Shown: positions 1-10,059 of the stretch, in pieces
Layout of the letters: each line of letters begins with the position of its first letter
Position numbering within the stretch: position 1 is the first letter of the stretch
NCBI GenBank assembly: GCA_016858145.1
Contig: JAEHOE010000101.1
Coordinates: 372,001-436,000, forward strand
Direction of reading: 5' to 3'
DNA length: 64,000 bases
Source: Edaphochlamys debaryana
Lineage: Eukaryota > Chlorophyta > Chlorophyceae > Chlamydomonadales
Position numbers and translations under genes: made by a program
Notes under the pieces: generated by a model
What the model saw: only the letters and a program-made list of their open reading frames with translations
What the model was told of the DNA's origin: nothing
Database searches by the model: none

Positions 1-401
1 CATCGCTGTGGGTTACAAACGCGGAGCAGAAGCCACATTAGTAGCTTGAGTTACCAAGGCAGGAAGGGAACAAGTGGCGAAGAGGGCGGGGCGCAGGCCA
101 ACTGGGTTCCGTGGTGGTGGGCCGGAGCTTCGGAGGAGCGGTCAAGCCAGTGATTGCCCCCTAGTAAGGCGAAGCGTGGGACGCTATTGTAGCTATGCAA
201 GAAACGAGACAGGCGCGCCGCCCCATCACTAGTTGCATCGCAACCTGATGAAGGCGACACCGAGAGGGTAGAGGGGGACTTCCAGCCCGGGTGGGAATTT
301 GGGCGGGGTGGAAGGTGAGGGAGAGCTAGGAAGGGTGGCGCCGAAAAGGCTACCTCCCCTTCTAGGCTTTCAAGCCTGTCTGCCAACCTCGGCCGTCGCA
401 C
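1..401 (-). other. Presumed intron of the AP2 gene; no exon seen
   Basis: This stretch follows the splice donor (AACAAG|GTGCGA) of the AP2 exon at 402-629 on the minus strand. The rest of an AP2 domain (a Trp-Gln-Ala-Ala-Ile type strand and the following helix) is not found in any frame here. It is either intron running off the left edge or the remains of a truncated gene. Positions about 225-401 are partly duplicated at 16260-16430. Confidence 0.4.
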
Positions 402-629
402 CTTGTTCTTCTTGTTCCAGCATACCCCGCGAAATTTGGACGTAAGAGCCTTGTTTGACGATACCGCGACCGCCTTTGTCCCAAACATGAGCGCTTTGAC
501 GCGGGCCTGCTCAGCCTCCGACGCGTCGTGCGCCAAGGGGCGCACGCGGGGAATGCCCTCGACGGCATCGTTCTCCTCTGCGTCACCGCCTGCGCCCGCG
601 GCGTCCTCCGCATAGGCCTCGTGGTCCAT
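402..629 (-). CDS. AP2-domain transcription factor, first exon only (partial)
   Basis: A 76-codon exon runs from ATG at 629 to a GT donor after 402. Its first 60 residues are acidic and Ala-rich. It ends in SKFRGVCWNKKNK, which matches the first strand of plant and algal AP2/ERF DNA-binding domains (consensus S-K-Y/F-R-G-V-x-W-x-x-x-x-K). AP2 domains bind GC-rich DNA as three beta strands and a helix; only strand 1 is present before the intron. The remainder should lie left of this window. The reading frame stays open upstream of the ATG, so an earlier start is possible. A degenerate, rearranged copy lies at 16138-16450. Without the second half I cannot tell a working gene from a fragment. 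Confidence 0.6.
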
Positions 630-2386
630 GGCCGAGAGCCGTGCGCTCCGGCCGCGTGCCCGAGTTGCACTAGACTCGGTCGACTGAGGTGGAGTGAGCG
701 ATTGTGTGAAGCGCTGCTCGGGAGCCTGGCAGGCCTCGCCACCGCCTCCGGACGACACAACCAGTCTGTCGGAACGCCGTGGCCCCAGCGCCGGGGGCCC
801 AGAGCGCGGGCGGGGCAAGCTGTGCGGCCTCTTCCAGACACCCTTTGCACACGGACACTTTTGCGTCGGCGGGTGGAGCCTCCGGCTGCGGCCTCGCTTG
901 CAACTCTCCCGGGTTGCTCCTAGGCTGCGTTAGCGCGTTTCAGAGGCTTCGTTACACCAGTCGCCCAGTGTTCCGGATGCAGATGAGTGGGGAGAGCGCA
1001 GCAGCGTGTTTGTGAATAATGCAGGTTATCAGGCGTAGCAAATTCGTGCCAAGTGCACCTTGCCATTCGACTCTTTCGAGTGTTACGCCCGCGACATACG
1101 TCGGGTTGAGACCCCGATGGGAGCTAACTCATGGTAACCAGCCCCTGTCACAGTTTAGCAAATATCTCGTTATCTGTTATGCCCGCATGCTCAGGGGGGC
1201 GCTATCGCCAACCCTTCGGTAAAGGGACGAAGCCTGGACTGCTTGACGAACATACGCACTTGAGCTCCGGAAGCCAGATATATCACAGCTTGTTCTGGAT
1301 TACAACAAGCAAGCAAGACCGCTCGGGCGTGCGGCGATCAGGCCTCGGCCGCAGTCCTCGCCGCACCGCCACGACATAATAGCTCGCCAGTCGTCCATCA
1401 GCCAGTCAGCCATCTCAATGGCTTACATGCATTACCTATATGCATTGGCATTGGCACGGTGCGGGCCAACGCCAAAGACTGCAGTGGCGCCAACACGCTG
1501 GCCTCCGTACCCAGGCCATCTCTCGACCAAGTCCACAGGCCGGACCAGCCGCTTCCCGTCAGTCCGCCCGCATCCCTTATCAACGCCTTAAGCATAAGGC
1601 TTCCCCCTGACGCACGACGCTACGACTCATTGCCCCTGCCGCCTCCAGACGCCAGATCGTCCCCGATGCGTTACCCTCATATACAGGACCCGCCTTCTTC
1701 GTTCGCCCCGCATGCGTCGCCTCCCAGCACGCCGCCACGCTCGCCCCCCTCTCCGCATTTCCCCGCTTGCACCGGCTCAGCCCCGGCTGTAGTTACCGTC
1801 TGGACTTGGGCCCGGAGCCGATGGGAGATATCTGAAGCGACAAGTCCTGATGGGCAGGGGGAGCACGAAGGTCAGTGTTCACTGATGCACAAGGGCATGG
1901 GGTGCCTTGCGCCAAACCGTTTGCACGGGCAGGCATAGCGCAACCTCGCTCACGCCTCCCCGACCACGTAGGGTTTCCCAACAGGATCCGGGGGCTAGGG
2001 CAAGGGCTGGAGTATTTGGTACCGGCATGCGTTCCGCTCCGTTGCACGGGGTCACACGCTCGGCACTCTCACCCCGCTTGCCACGGCACTGACACCCCAC
2101 TGGGCTCCCTCCACTTGATCACAAACACACGTGGCTGCACCATATCTCAGCAGTCCTGCTTACGCCCATTCACGCGGGCGAACGCGTCCCGACACCTCTC
2201 ACACCCTACTTGCAGGTAGCACACACGATGCAAGCCTGTTGGTGTCCCAAAACTCGATTATGCTGCCGAGCGGTCAGAAGAACACTCGCCGAGGGGCGTA
2301 ACGGAGGCCAGGGCAGACCCCACGGGCTGACCCACATGCCCCGCCCTTCCCTCGGGCCCTCCCCAGCCCTAAGCTCCTGTCCTCAC
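630..2386. other. Intergenic; nothing confidently identified
   Basis: Short overlapping reading frames only, with no recognisable motif and no good exon chain. The low-coordinate half probably holds the promoter of the AP2 gene. The high-coordinate half should hold the last exon and 3' UTR of the ARL2-binding protein gene, which I could not place with confidence. Confidence 0.4.
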
Positions 2387-3671
2387 CAGATCTGGCCGCT
2401 CGTCCCCATCCTCCTGCTCCTGAGGGTTGGGATAAACCAAAGGCACTTGATGTAAGAAAGCAGGGCGCGACTGTTGGGTCCAGGCGCTCCCTGCCGGATG
2501 CGTGCGACATGGCCCGCACTGCGGATCGTGAAGCGGATTACGTAGCAGTACTCCCACAGCACGTCGTTGCTCAATGTAATGCAAGGTTGCAGAGCATACA
2601 TCGATAAGCTGTGCTACCTATTCTCTCCTGGCTGGTAGGCCTTGCCCTTGCGCGCTGATGCCGGCACGCGCGTCTGCGTGCAAGCGATTCCCGCGTGCTG
2701 ACCACGACACAGCAGCCAGGCCCTATGCAGAGTGATGCCTGTGCTCAGCTGACAGACAGAAAGGCCCGTAAATGGCGAAAGTGGTGCGGTACCTACCGCA
2801 GGTCCGGCTAGCCCCAAGGCGCTGACGGTCAAACGGCCCCCTCTGACCCTTCATCTTCCCCCGGCACCCTTGGGCTGCTAGCCCCAGTTGTATTCTCAAC
2901 CCCAGGGCCCGCAACCGGGCGTACCCAACCCAAGAACCCAGGCGCAGCCGGTCCCACCTCGGTGTGCACTCGCAGCTGTGTGCACTTGAGTTCAAAGGCC
3001 GGCCCCGCGCTGACTTCCCGCTTGTAGGAGAGCATGGTCTCCTTAAACGCCTCGAAGTCTGCTAGCGAGAGCAGCAGATCGAACACCTCCGACATGAGGC
3101 TGTCCTTGTGCGTCTCCAGCAGAGTCATGAATTCCGCCATGCTGAACCCCGGGACGGCCGTTGTGAGCTTGCGCTCAATCGTGTTCTCCACGAGCGACGT
3201 ATACTTGCTGAAGATATCGGTGTAGATCAGTTTGTTCTCGTCCGTGTCCTGCGCGGCAAGGCGCTCAGGTGCCGGAAGAGCCGCGGCCGCGATGGACAGC
3301 GTGCGTCTCACCTCAAAGTGCTGGCAGTTCTCCCGGCAAAAGCCCTCTCTGAGCTCCTCGAACTCCTCGTCGACCAGCACGTCTGCGCGCACAGGGCAAG
3401 GTGAGCCCGCGGATGGACGCGCGCCCGGAGCTCGCGACCAAAACACACCTTCAAGCGCCCCGACAATCGCTTGGAAGCGCCGCGTCTTATCATCAAGGCC
3501 ACCTCCATCGTCTACGAAGTTGACCTCTTCCTCGTCGCCGTCCCCCTGCGTGCGCCAGGTGGGCACCGGCTTTGCACCAGGCTTGCGTTGACGGAGCGCT
3601 GCTCGAGCAACCCAGCGCACCAGGTCGCCATCACAGACATCCACGTCCTCCTCATGCATGTCTGGAGCCAT
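2387..3671 (-). CDS. ARL2BP: ADP-ribosylation factor-like 2-binding protein (BART domain)
   Basis: Exons on the minus strand: 3671-3449, 3382-3312, 3248-2958 and probably 2419-2387; the last coding exon is unresolved. Phases match at each join. Exons 2 and 3 spell a BART domain (about residues 65-170): VLVDEEFEELREGF, then DTDENKLIYTDIF, PGFSMAEF and FDLLLSLADFEAFKE. These follow the order and spacing of animal ARL2BP. In that family the helical BART domain binds GTP-bound ARL2/ARL3 and serves ciliary and mitochondrial roles; in a flagellate alga a ciliary role is reasonable but inferred. The N-terminus is acidic. Start chosen at ATG 3671; two codons upstream there is only TTG. CFAP36 also has a BART domain, but the PGF...FKE segment fits ARL2BP better. 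Exon 4 rests on splice signals only. Confidence 0.82.
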
Positions 3672-3950
3672 ACACAAGGGCTCTGGCGCGGGGCTGCCCT
3701 ACAGCAGGTGCACTCGGTGCCAGGACGCCCGCGGTCGCTCTAGGTAGCGTAAATCAAGCTCCTATCCTAACCCTAGTGCTTGGGTTGTCAGGGAGCTGTG
3801 CAGAGCGTGTCAGCGGAGCGCGCGAGAGAGGTCAAGCTCGACAGCGTGCAGACGCGCAGATGTTCACAGATGGTGAGGGATTAGATCAGCGGGTAGTAAA
3901 GTTGTCAAGCGTGAAGGTGCGAGCCGATATGGGACAGTGTGAAGCAGCGA
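3672..3950. other. Intergenic, ARL2BP 5' flank
   Basis: About 280 bases between the ARL2BP start and the 3' end of the LINE. No TATA box or gene seen. It should contain the ARL2BP promoter and 5' UTR on the minus strand. Confidence 0.35.
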
Positions 3951-3955
3951 TTACA
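3951..3955 (-). promoter_or_regulatory. TGTAA polyadenylation signal of the LINE
   Basis: TGTAA on the minus strand, about 175 bases after the ORF2 stop codon. TGTAA is the usual signal in volvocine algae. A 5-base match can occur by chance. Confidence 0.4.
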
Positions 3956-4129
3956 GTGGCGAGGGATCGCAACCCACTCGCAATGGCCTGATTGTGCCAG
4001 ACCGCACACTGCATGCCCCGATATCGTTCGGGAGCTGCCGATGGATAGCCAGGAATGCCAGAGTGTCAGAGTCGCAGGACAGGCCGAACACCAACAACGC
4101 CAGGGCACAGCGTGCCAAAACACAACGCA

Positions 4130-7100
4130 CTAGAGCGGCCCGCGATACACCACCTCGCCCTCCGCGGAAGCCGCCAGAAAAGGATGCACAACAGACACAC
4201 GGTCCCACTGGGGGGGAGGAAGCTGCAGGGCAGCAAAGCCCCGAAGGCGGGCCCAAAAATCAGCGACAGCAAGAGCAGAGACGCGGGCAAGGACCCCCGC
4301 AGAGACAACAGGAGCACGAACCCCATGAAGGACAGGCCGTGACGCAAACAGGGACCGCCGCCCACACTCCATAGCGGACACGGCAGCAAGCACAACAACA
4401 TCCCAAACCACGGACGACAGCCCAGGGGGGCAGGCGGCAAGCCACAACTGAAAGGGAGTAACTGGAGCCCCAACAGTCGCCGAGAGGACAGAGACGACAC
4501 CATGCGCGACAGGGCAGCCCCAAAAGTGATGCCAGCGGGCAGAGCCCCTCCCCGAGGGATCGACCATGGGGGCGCCACACGCACACACAGGCGGGACCAG
4601 TGCGCGCGCATGCAAGGGGAACGCGGGGAAGCCATCGAGGGCCAGCCGCCAGAGGGCTTCCTTGTGACAGTTGTCCCACTTGAGCGCCCAGAGACGAGAC
4701 AGAGTAGACTGGAGGGTGGCGAGGGCGAGGGCCACCGGGGGAGTGAGGGCCGCCGGGGCGCCAAGGCCGGCAGGCGGGGGCGGGAGCAGCGCAAGGGAGG
4801 AGCAGAAGGCGACATGGCGGGCCCGCAGGGCAGCCCGGGCCGGGCCCAGCTGGAGGGACGTGGCAATCTTGACTGTAAGGGCGCCAAGGGAGACGGCGGT
4901 GCCGCCAGGGAGGCGCCACCCAAGCGAGCGAATGAGGCGGGCACAGGCATCCGCAGTGGACGGGGGGGGGCCAACCCCCGGGGAGGCAGCCGCAGCCCGA
5001 GTTGCGGCCACCCATGCGGGCGGGATGCACGTGAACACGAGCTGAAGGGACGGGAGGCCCGTGTCGAAGGCGCGGAGCGGAAGGGGCAGGGCGGAGAGGG
5101 GGAGGGCGAGGGCGTCCAAGAGGCGCTGGCGATAGGAGGCGGCGACAGCAAGCCGGTACGGAGGGCACGCATGGAGCGGGGCGGCACCAGCCCACTGCGC
5201 GGCGAGAGGCGCCATCGCATCCCACGTCCGCACCGCGTCCGCGACGGTGGCGAAGCCACGGACCGAGCGCCAGAGCGGGCAGCGCTGCTCCAGGCCGCAG
5301 CCCGCCGCGTCCGCCAGGAAGGGGTTGCCGAAGAGCGGGGCAGCCGCACACCACGGCCCCGCAGCAGGCGCCGAGAGAGAGCGGATGGGCGGGAGGAAGG
5401 AGAAGGCGCGGACGAGCTGCCGAAGGGCCGGGGACGACGGGAGGGGCAGCTTGCCGAGGCGGTAGACGGCGGGCCGGGGCCCCCCCACGGGCGGCGGGGA
5501 GGGGCGGCCAGCCGTGAGGAGGCATAAGGGGTGGAACTGAGGGTGGAGGCGGCGGAGGAGCGCGTGCGCCACGGGGATCCAGAGCGGCCGGGTGCGCAGC
5601 AAGCCGGGAACGCTGCCCAGCACGCAGCGAGCGGCGGCGACAGCATGGCGAGCCCGGACGTGCTCGGGGAGGGGCAGGAGGCCCATGCCGCCGGCGGCAG
5701 GGGGGAGGGCCAGGGAGGCGTGGCCCAGGCCGACCAGCCAGGCGTGGGGGCGGGCAGCATGGGCGGCGGGGGTGGAGCGCCGGTCGACCAGCGCGGCGGT
5801 GAAGCGCACGAGGTCGGCGAGGGCAGCGCCAGCGGGGAGGCCAAGGAACTCCGCGAGGTACAGGAGCTTGCTAAGGCCGTACCCAGAAGCGGCGAAGGCA
5901 CGGCCAAAGGCGGAGAGGGGGAGGGCGGCGACCAGCGTGTAGGCTCGCCAGACACCAGCGAGGCGGCCAGGCCAGGGGGAGGGGGCGCCGGGGCCGCTGG
6001 GGAACGGGACACCCAGCGCCACAGCCGACGCGACGACGCGTGGGGGAGGCGCGGGCGGGGCGGACGGGATGGGCGGGGGGGCAGGTGGGAGGACGCCGGC
6101 GGGGACGGGGGGAGGAGGCGGCGGGGTCCTCGCACCGCGGCCACGGGAGGTGGGCGACGGTGAGCGGCGGCGGCGGCGGGACGGGGGAGGGGCGGCAGGG
6201 GCCGGGGCGGCCACAGCAGGGGCCGCCGCAGGGGCCGCAGGCAGCGGGGGAGGGGGAGCGGGTGCACCAACACAGAGGTACTTGACCTTGTCCAGATTCA
6301 GCCGCTGCCCCGACGCTGCCCCAAAGGTGTCCATGTGGGCGAGGAAGGCGGGGATGGCCGCCAGGGAGGGGAGGACGGGCTGGCCGTCGTCAGCGTACTG
6401 GGCTGCAGTGATGGTGAGGCCGTCAAGGGTGATGCCAACGTGGTTGGACTTGAGCCACGAGAGGAGCGCCTGGGCAATAAAGAGGTATAGCAGGGGGGAG
6501 AGAGGGCAGCCCTGCCGGACGCCGGCGGCAATGGGGACGGGGGCAGAGGTGTAGCCGTTGACCAGGGCGGACGAGCGGGCCCCAGCCAGCAGGGTCCACG
6601 CCCAGGACAGGAGGCCAGGGCCGGCCCCAGTGGTGGCCATGGCGGCGAGGAGGAAGCCGCGATCAATGGTGTCGTACGCCTTGTAGAAGTCCAGGAACGC
6701 GACCACGGCGGAGCCGCCGGACGCAGCGAGGAGCTCGGGCAGGAGTTGCAGGAGCAAGACATTGTCGGCAATGAGCCGGTCCGGGAGGCAGGCGGTTTGC
6801 TCTGGGTCCAAGCAGGCCCCAAGGAGGGGCGACAGGCGGCGACTCAGGACGCGGGCAAGGGTGCGGTAGTCGGTGTCCAGGAGGGTGATGGGGCGATAGT
6901 TGGCGGCGTCGGCAGGATCCGGGGGACGGGCGGGATCGGGGCCGGCCGTGGGGAGGCTGACGATAACGCCGTCGAGGAAGCCAGCTGGCAGAGCGCCTGT
7001 GGCGCCAATGGCGGAGAAGAGGCGGGCGAGGATGGGAGAGAAGGTGCCGGAGAAGCTGTGATACAGGCCAGGCGGGAGCCCGTCCCGCCCAGGAGAGGCG

Positions 7101-8599
7101 GCGGGGCGAGCGGCCGCCAGCGAGGCGGCGACCTCGTCGGCGGAGACAAGGAAGGAGCCGGCAGCCGCCGCCCCCGCCGGGTCCAGGCGAACCCCGGAGG
7201 CCTGCAGCGCCGCAAGGACCTGGGCACGGGCGCCGGGAGTGGGGGCGGGCGCCGAGCAGACGCGCTGCCAGAAGGCAGCGACCACTGCAGGGAGCCGGCG
7301 GGGGTCGGTCACGTAGGTGCCGTCGGGGCAGCGCAGGGCGGTGACAGGGGGGGCGGCAGCGTGGGGACGCAGGTGCTGGGTGAGGGCGGGGGAGGGGCGC
7401 TCCCCCGTGCCCAGCCAGGCATGGTGGGTACGCCGGGCAAGGCGCGTGGCGCCGGCAGCTGCAGCTGCGGCGGCGGCGCCGTGGGCCGCCACAGCGGCAG
7501 GGACAGCAGCTGCGTCGCCCGCCTCCACGGCGGCGAAGGCAGCCTCAGCCACCGCACGAGCGGCAGCTTCAGCATCGGAGGCAGCCAGGCGGCGGGAGCG
7601 GGCTTGGTCGTTGAGGGCACGAGCGGCGGCGGCGACAGCCCGCTTGAAGGAAGGCCACCAGAGGAGCAAGGCGCTGTCGGCGACGGGGGCCGCCGCGACC
7701 GCGGGGGCAAGCCAGGCTTGGAAGGCGTCGACCAGGTCGGGGTGATCAAGAAAGTACAGGCGCGTGCGGCGCAGTCCGGGGCCGAGCGGCGGGGCCGCAG
7801 GGGAAGGGCGAAGGCGGCAGACAAGGAGCCGGTGGTCAGAGGCGCTGCCCGGAGCCGTGCCACAGGCCGGCAGGAAGGGGAGGAGGGCTGCGGAGGCGTG
7901 GAAGCGGTCGAGGCGGGAGCCAGAAGCGCCGCGGACGCAGGTGTAGACACGGCGGGAGGGGTGAAGAAGGCGGAACACATCACCCAGGCCGGGGCAGGCA
8001 GCACCGAAGGCGGCGGCCGTGCGCACGTCAGGCGCGCGTCCTCCGGCGCCGGCCGTGCTGTCCAGGGCGGGGGAGCAGACGAAGTTGAAGTCACCAGCCC
8101 AGAGATGGAGCCCCGGGCCCTGGGCAAGGGGCTGAAGGCGGTCTGCAATGAAGGCGCGCTGCAGGGTGGGTTTGCCGCTGGGCAGGTAGGCGGAGAGGAG
8201 GCGCACGGTGTGGCCCCCCCAGGAGACGGGGAGGTGGAGGAGGCGCCCATCCGGGGAGGCGACAGGAGCGGCCGCCCCCCCGGGGAAGGTGAGCGCGCCG
8301 GTGGTGAGCAGGGATCGCCGAATCAGGATGGCAGTGCCCCCGGAGAAATTATTCGGAGCAGGCGCCCAGAAGGCGTGCCAGAGGCCGCAGTGCAGGCTGG
8401 AGGCGACGGCACCCAGGGCCGTCGCGGCAGCGGCTTGGGCAGAGGCGGGAATCCACGTTTCCTGGAGGCAGACAATGTCCAGGCGCTGCCGATGCCAGAG
8501 GAGAGCGTGCCGTGCCAGCTGGGTGGGGGGCCCATTGTGGGAGCCAACCCGCAAGGGGCGAGCCGCGCGGGGCGCGGCGGGGGGCGCGGCTTGCGCCAT
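4130..8599 (-). CDS. LINE ORF2: endonuclease / reverse transcriptase
   Basis: A 1,489-residue uninterrupted frame. N-terminal exonuclease-endonuclease-phosphatase domain: LQETW (catalytic Glu47), GDFN (169-172) and SDH (254-256). Reverse transcriptase follows at about 560-770, with LDFYKAYDTID, GVRQGCPLSPLLY and the catalytic YADD. A Pro/Ala-rich insert with an Arg/Ser run (RRRRRSPSP) separates it from the C-terminal region, which carries a CxC...HHFWGC zinc-knuckle-like motif common near the end of LINE ORF2 proteins. I see no RNase H. The protein should nick target DNA and prime reverse transcription of its own RNA there. The ATG overlaps the ORF1 stop by one base (TAATG), which suggests translation by termination-reinitiation. 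Confidence 0.95.
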   Translation of the reverse strand: MAQAAPPAAPRAARPLRVGSHNGPPTQLARHALLWHRQRLDIVCLQETWIPASAQAAAATALGAVASSLHCGLWHAFWAPAPNNFSGGTAILIRRSLLTTGALTFPGGAAAPVASPDGRLLHLPVSWGGHTVRLLSAYLPSGKPTLQRAFIADRLQPLAQGPGLHLWAGDFNFVCSPALDSTAGAGGRAPDVRTAAAFGAACPGLGDVFRLLHPSRRVYTCVRGASGSRLDRFHASAALLPFLPACGTAPGSASDHRLLVCRLRPSPAAPPLGPGLRRTRLYFLDHPDLVDAFQAWLAPAVAAAPVADSALLLWWPSFKRAVAAAARALNDQARSRRLAASDAEAAARAVAEAAFAAVEAGDAAAVPAAVAAHGAAAAAAAAGATRLARRTHHAWLGTGERPSPALTQHLRPHAAAPPVTALRCPDGTYVTDPRRLPAVVAAFWQRVCSAPAPTPGARAQVLAALQASGVRLDPAGAAAAGSFLVSADEVAASLAAARPAASPGRDGLPPGLYHSFSGTFSPILARLFSAIGATGALPAGFLDGVIVSLPTAGPDPARPPDPADAANYRPITLLDTDYRTLARVLSRRLSPLLGACLDPEQTACLPDRLIADNVLLLQLLPELLAASGGSAVVAFLDFYKAYDTIDRGFLLAAMATTGAGPGLLSWAWTLLAGARSSALVNGYTSAPVPIAAGVRQGCPLSPLLYLFIAQALLSWLKSNHVGITLDGLTITAAQYADDGQPVLPSLAAIPAFLAHMDTFGAASGQRLNLDKVKYLCVGAPAPPPPLPAAPAAAPAVAAPAPAAPPPSRRRRRSPSPTSRGRGARTPPPPPPVPAGVLPPAPPPIPSAPPAPPPRVVASAVALGVPFPSGPGAPSPWPGRLAGVWRAYTLVAALPLSAFGRAFAASGYGLSKLLYLAEFLGLPAGAALADLVRFTAALVDRRSTPAAHAARPHAWLVGLGHASLALPPAAGGMGLLPLPEHVRARHAVAAARCVLGSVPGLLRTRPLWIPVAHALLRRLHPQFHPLCLLTAGRPSPPPVGGPRPAVYRLGKLPLPSSPALRQLVRAFSFLPPIRSLSAPAAGPWCAAAPLFGNPFLADAAGCGLEQRCPLWRSVRGFATVADAVRTWDAMAPLAAQWAGAAPLHACPPYRLAVAASYRQRLLDALALPLSALPLPLRAFDTGLPSLQLVFTCIPPAWVAATRAAAASPGVGPPPSTADACARLIRSLGWRLPGGTAVSLGALTVKIATSLQLGPARAALRARHVAFCSSLALLPPPPAGLGAPAALTPPVALALATLQSTLSRLWALKWDNCHKEALWRLALDGFPAFPLHARALVPPVCACGAPMVDPSGRGSARWHHFWGCPVAHGVVSVLSATVGAPVTPFQLWLAACPPGLSSVVWDVVVLAAVSAMECGRRSLFASRPVLHGVRAPVVSAGVLARVSALAVADFWARLRGFAALQLPPPQWDRVSVVHPFLAASAEGEVVYRGPL

Positions 8600-10011
8600 T
8601 AGACCGTGGGGTCGGGGGGAGCCGGGGAGGGCCCGCCACGTTGCCCAGCGCAGGGTGTGTCCGCCATCGTGGTGTCACCAGCGGAGTCCGCGGCGCCCGC
8701 AGCAGCGGGGGGCCCCGTGGGGGCGGCCGCGGGCGGCGCGGCGCGCGCGCGCTTGGGGTCGGGGGCAAGCGGGAGCCCCCTCGCCGCGTCGGGGGCGGCC
8801 ACCGCGAGCAGGGAGGCCAGGAGGAGGGGATCCGCCCCAGTGTCCACCGCCATGGGCTCCTGCGGGTCGCCGGGCAGGGGGCCGGCCGGGCCGGGGGGCG
8901 CACCCAGGGCCAGGGCCGCAGGGCCAGGGGCAGCCGCAGCCGCCCCGCCGCGTCCCTCACCGCTGCCGCCGGCGGCACTGCCGCCGCTCGCCGCCGCCGC
9001 CGCTGCCGCCGCGACCGCAGCCCCCGCCTCCGCCGCGGCCTCCGCCGCCGCCACCGCCGTCTGCCGCTGGACCAAGGCAAACGCCGCCTCCTGCGCGGCG
9101 TCGGCCACGACCGCCGGGTCCTGCCCGGGCTCCGCCGCTGCCACCGTCGCCCACGTCGGCACGCCCGCCGCCGGAGCCGCCGGGGCTGCCCGGGCCGCCG
9201 GAGCCGCCGGGGCTGCCCGGGCCGCCGGAGCCGCCGGGGCTGCCCGGGCCGCCGGCGCCGCCTCCATCGCCAGGTACTCATCATGGGAGATGCAGTAGCA
9301 CTCGAGGAGCTCGTCGGGGCAGCCCTCAGTGACTAGCGCCAGAGTGAAGGAGGTCTCCCCAGGGCCGAGGCCGAGGTCCGTGCCAGCGGGAACCAGGGCG
9401 CAGTAGCGGTCTCCGTAGCAGCCGCCGGACAGCAGATCACGAAACGGGATGACCGAAAGCACGTCGGGGATGGCGGCGCGCAGCTGGGAGAGGGCGCCAA
9501 CGACGGTAGTCGCAGCGTGCCATCCCGCCGTGTAGATGCCGAACGGGGGGTCGGGTAGCGGGCGGACCGGGAGGCAGGCGGCCAGAGTGCCGCGGGAGGC
9601 GAGGAAGCGGATGACGGGGGCGGCGGCCAGGAAGGCCCGACCATCCGCCGACAGCTCACTGCGCTCGTTGAGCCGCAGCTTCAGGGCCTCAAACTGGGGA
9701 AGCGTGAAGCGGGCCTCCCGCCGAGCGTGGACTGCCAGCGAGGCTGCCTGCTTGAACTCCCATGCACCGACCAGGGCCGGCGCGTCCGCCATCGAGCCCC
9801 CCAGAGTCAGCGCACGTAGCAGCGCCGCCGAGAGCTGCTGAGGCCGACCGCGCGCCACGTGGAGGCATTGCGAGGGGAACCGCGCTTCGAAGACCACGGA
9901 GACCGTCCGCGCAGCGACCCGCTCCGCGCGATAGGCAGGAACACTGGCTATGCGGAACATGCGAGGCGGGGCCCGCGCGCCACTCGGCGCGGGGGCGACA
10001 ACCCGCTTCAT
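8599..10011 (-). CDS. LINE ORF1 protein
   Basis: A 470-residue frame upstream of ORF2. Start taken at ATG 10011 (MKRVVAPAPSG); the frame stays open a little further upstream, but only through GTG. The first 240 residues look globular and are not a family I recognise. Then come three or more copies of a 9-residue Ala/Pro/Arg unit (DNA about 9165-9255), a long Ala/Gly/Pro-rich stretch and a basic patch (DPKRARAAPP). In LINEs ORF1 packages the RNA; here I see no CCHC zinc knuckle, coiled coil or RRM, so the function is assigned by position only. It ends in TAA, sharing its last A with the ORF2 ATG. Confidence 0.8.
   Translation of the reverse strand: MKRVVAPAPSGARAPPRMFRIASVPAYRAERVAARTVSVVFEARFPSQCLHVARGRPQQLSAALLRALTLGGSMADAPALVGAWEFKQAASLAVHARREARFTLPQFEALKLRLNERSELSADGRAFLAAAPVIRFLASRGTLAACLPVRPLPDPPFGIYTAGWHAATTVVGALSQLRAAIPDVLSVIPFRDLLSGGCYGDRYCALVPAGTDLGLGPGETSFTLALVTEGCPDELLECYCISHDEYLAMEAAPAARAAPAAPAARAAPAAPAARAAPAAPAAGVPTWATVAAAEPGQDPAVVADAAQEAAFALVQRQTAVAAAEAAAEAGAAVAAAAAAAASGGSAAGGSGEGRGGAAAAAPGPAALALGAPPGPAGPLPGDPQEPMAVDTGADPLLLASLLAVAAPDAARGLPLAPDPKRARAAPPAAAPTGPPAAAGAADSAGDTTMADTPCAGQRGGPSPAPPDPTV
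9165..9258 (-). repeat. 27-bp tandem repeat inside LINE ORF1
   Basis: About three copies of a GC-rich 27-bp unit, encoding AAPAARAAP repeats in ORF1. The unit length is a multiple of three, so copy-number change keeps the frame. Confidence 0.75.
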
Positions 10012-10034
10012 CGGGACGCTGTAGCACACACCTC

Positions 10035-10058
10035 GGCTAGGCTAGGCTAGGCTAGGCC
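10035..10058. repeat. GGCTA pentanucleotide repeat at the LINE 5' end
   Basis: Four to five copies of GGCTA in a row, immediately upstream of ORF1. It may be part of the LINE 5' UTR or target DNA. It is not the algal telomere repeat (TTTTAGGG). Confidence 0.6.
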
Positions 10059-10059
10059 A

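Noticed and set aside
3591..3677. Starting the ARL2-binding protein at 3677
   Set aside because: The codon there is TTG; the first ATG in frame is at 3671.
6746..8602. A 618-codon plus-strand frame over the LINE, and other long plus-strand frames at 4502-6163
   Set aside because: They are antisense shadows of ORF2 in very GC-rich DNA. They have no domain and Gly/Arg-rich composition, while the minus-strand frame has all the catalytic motifs.
10035..10058. GGCTA repeats as telomere-like sequence
   Set aside because: The algal telomere unit is TTTTAGGG; this short array is different and sits at the LINE 5' end.
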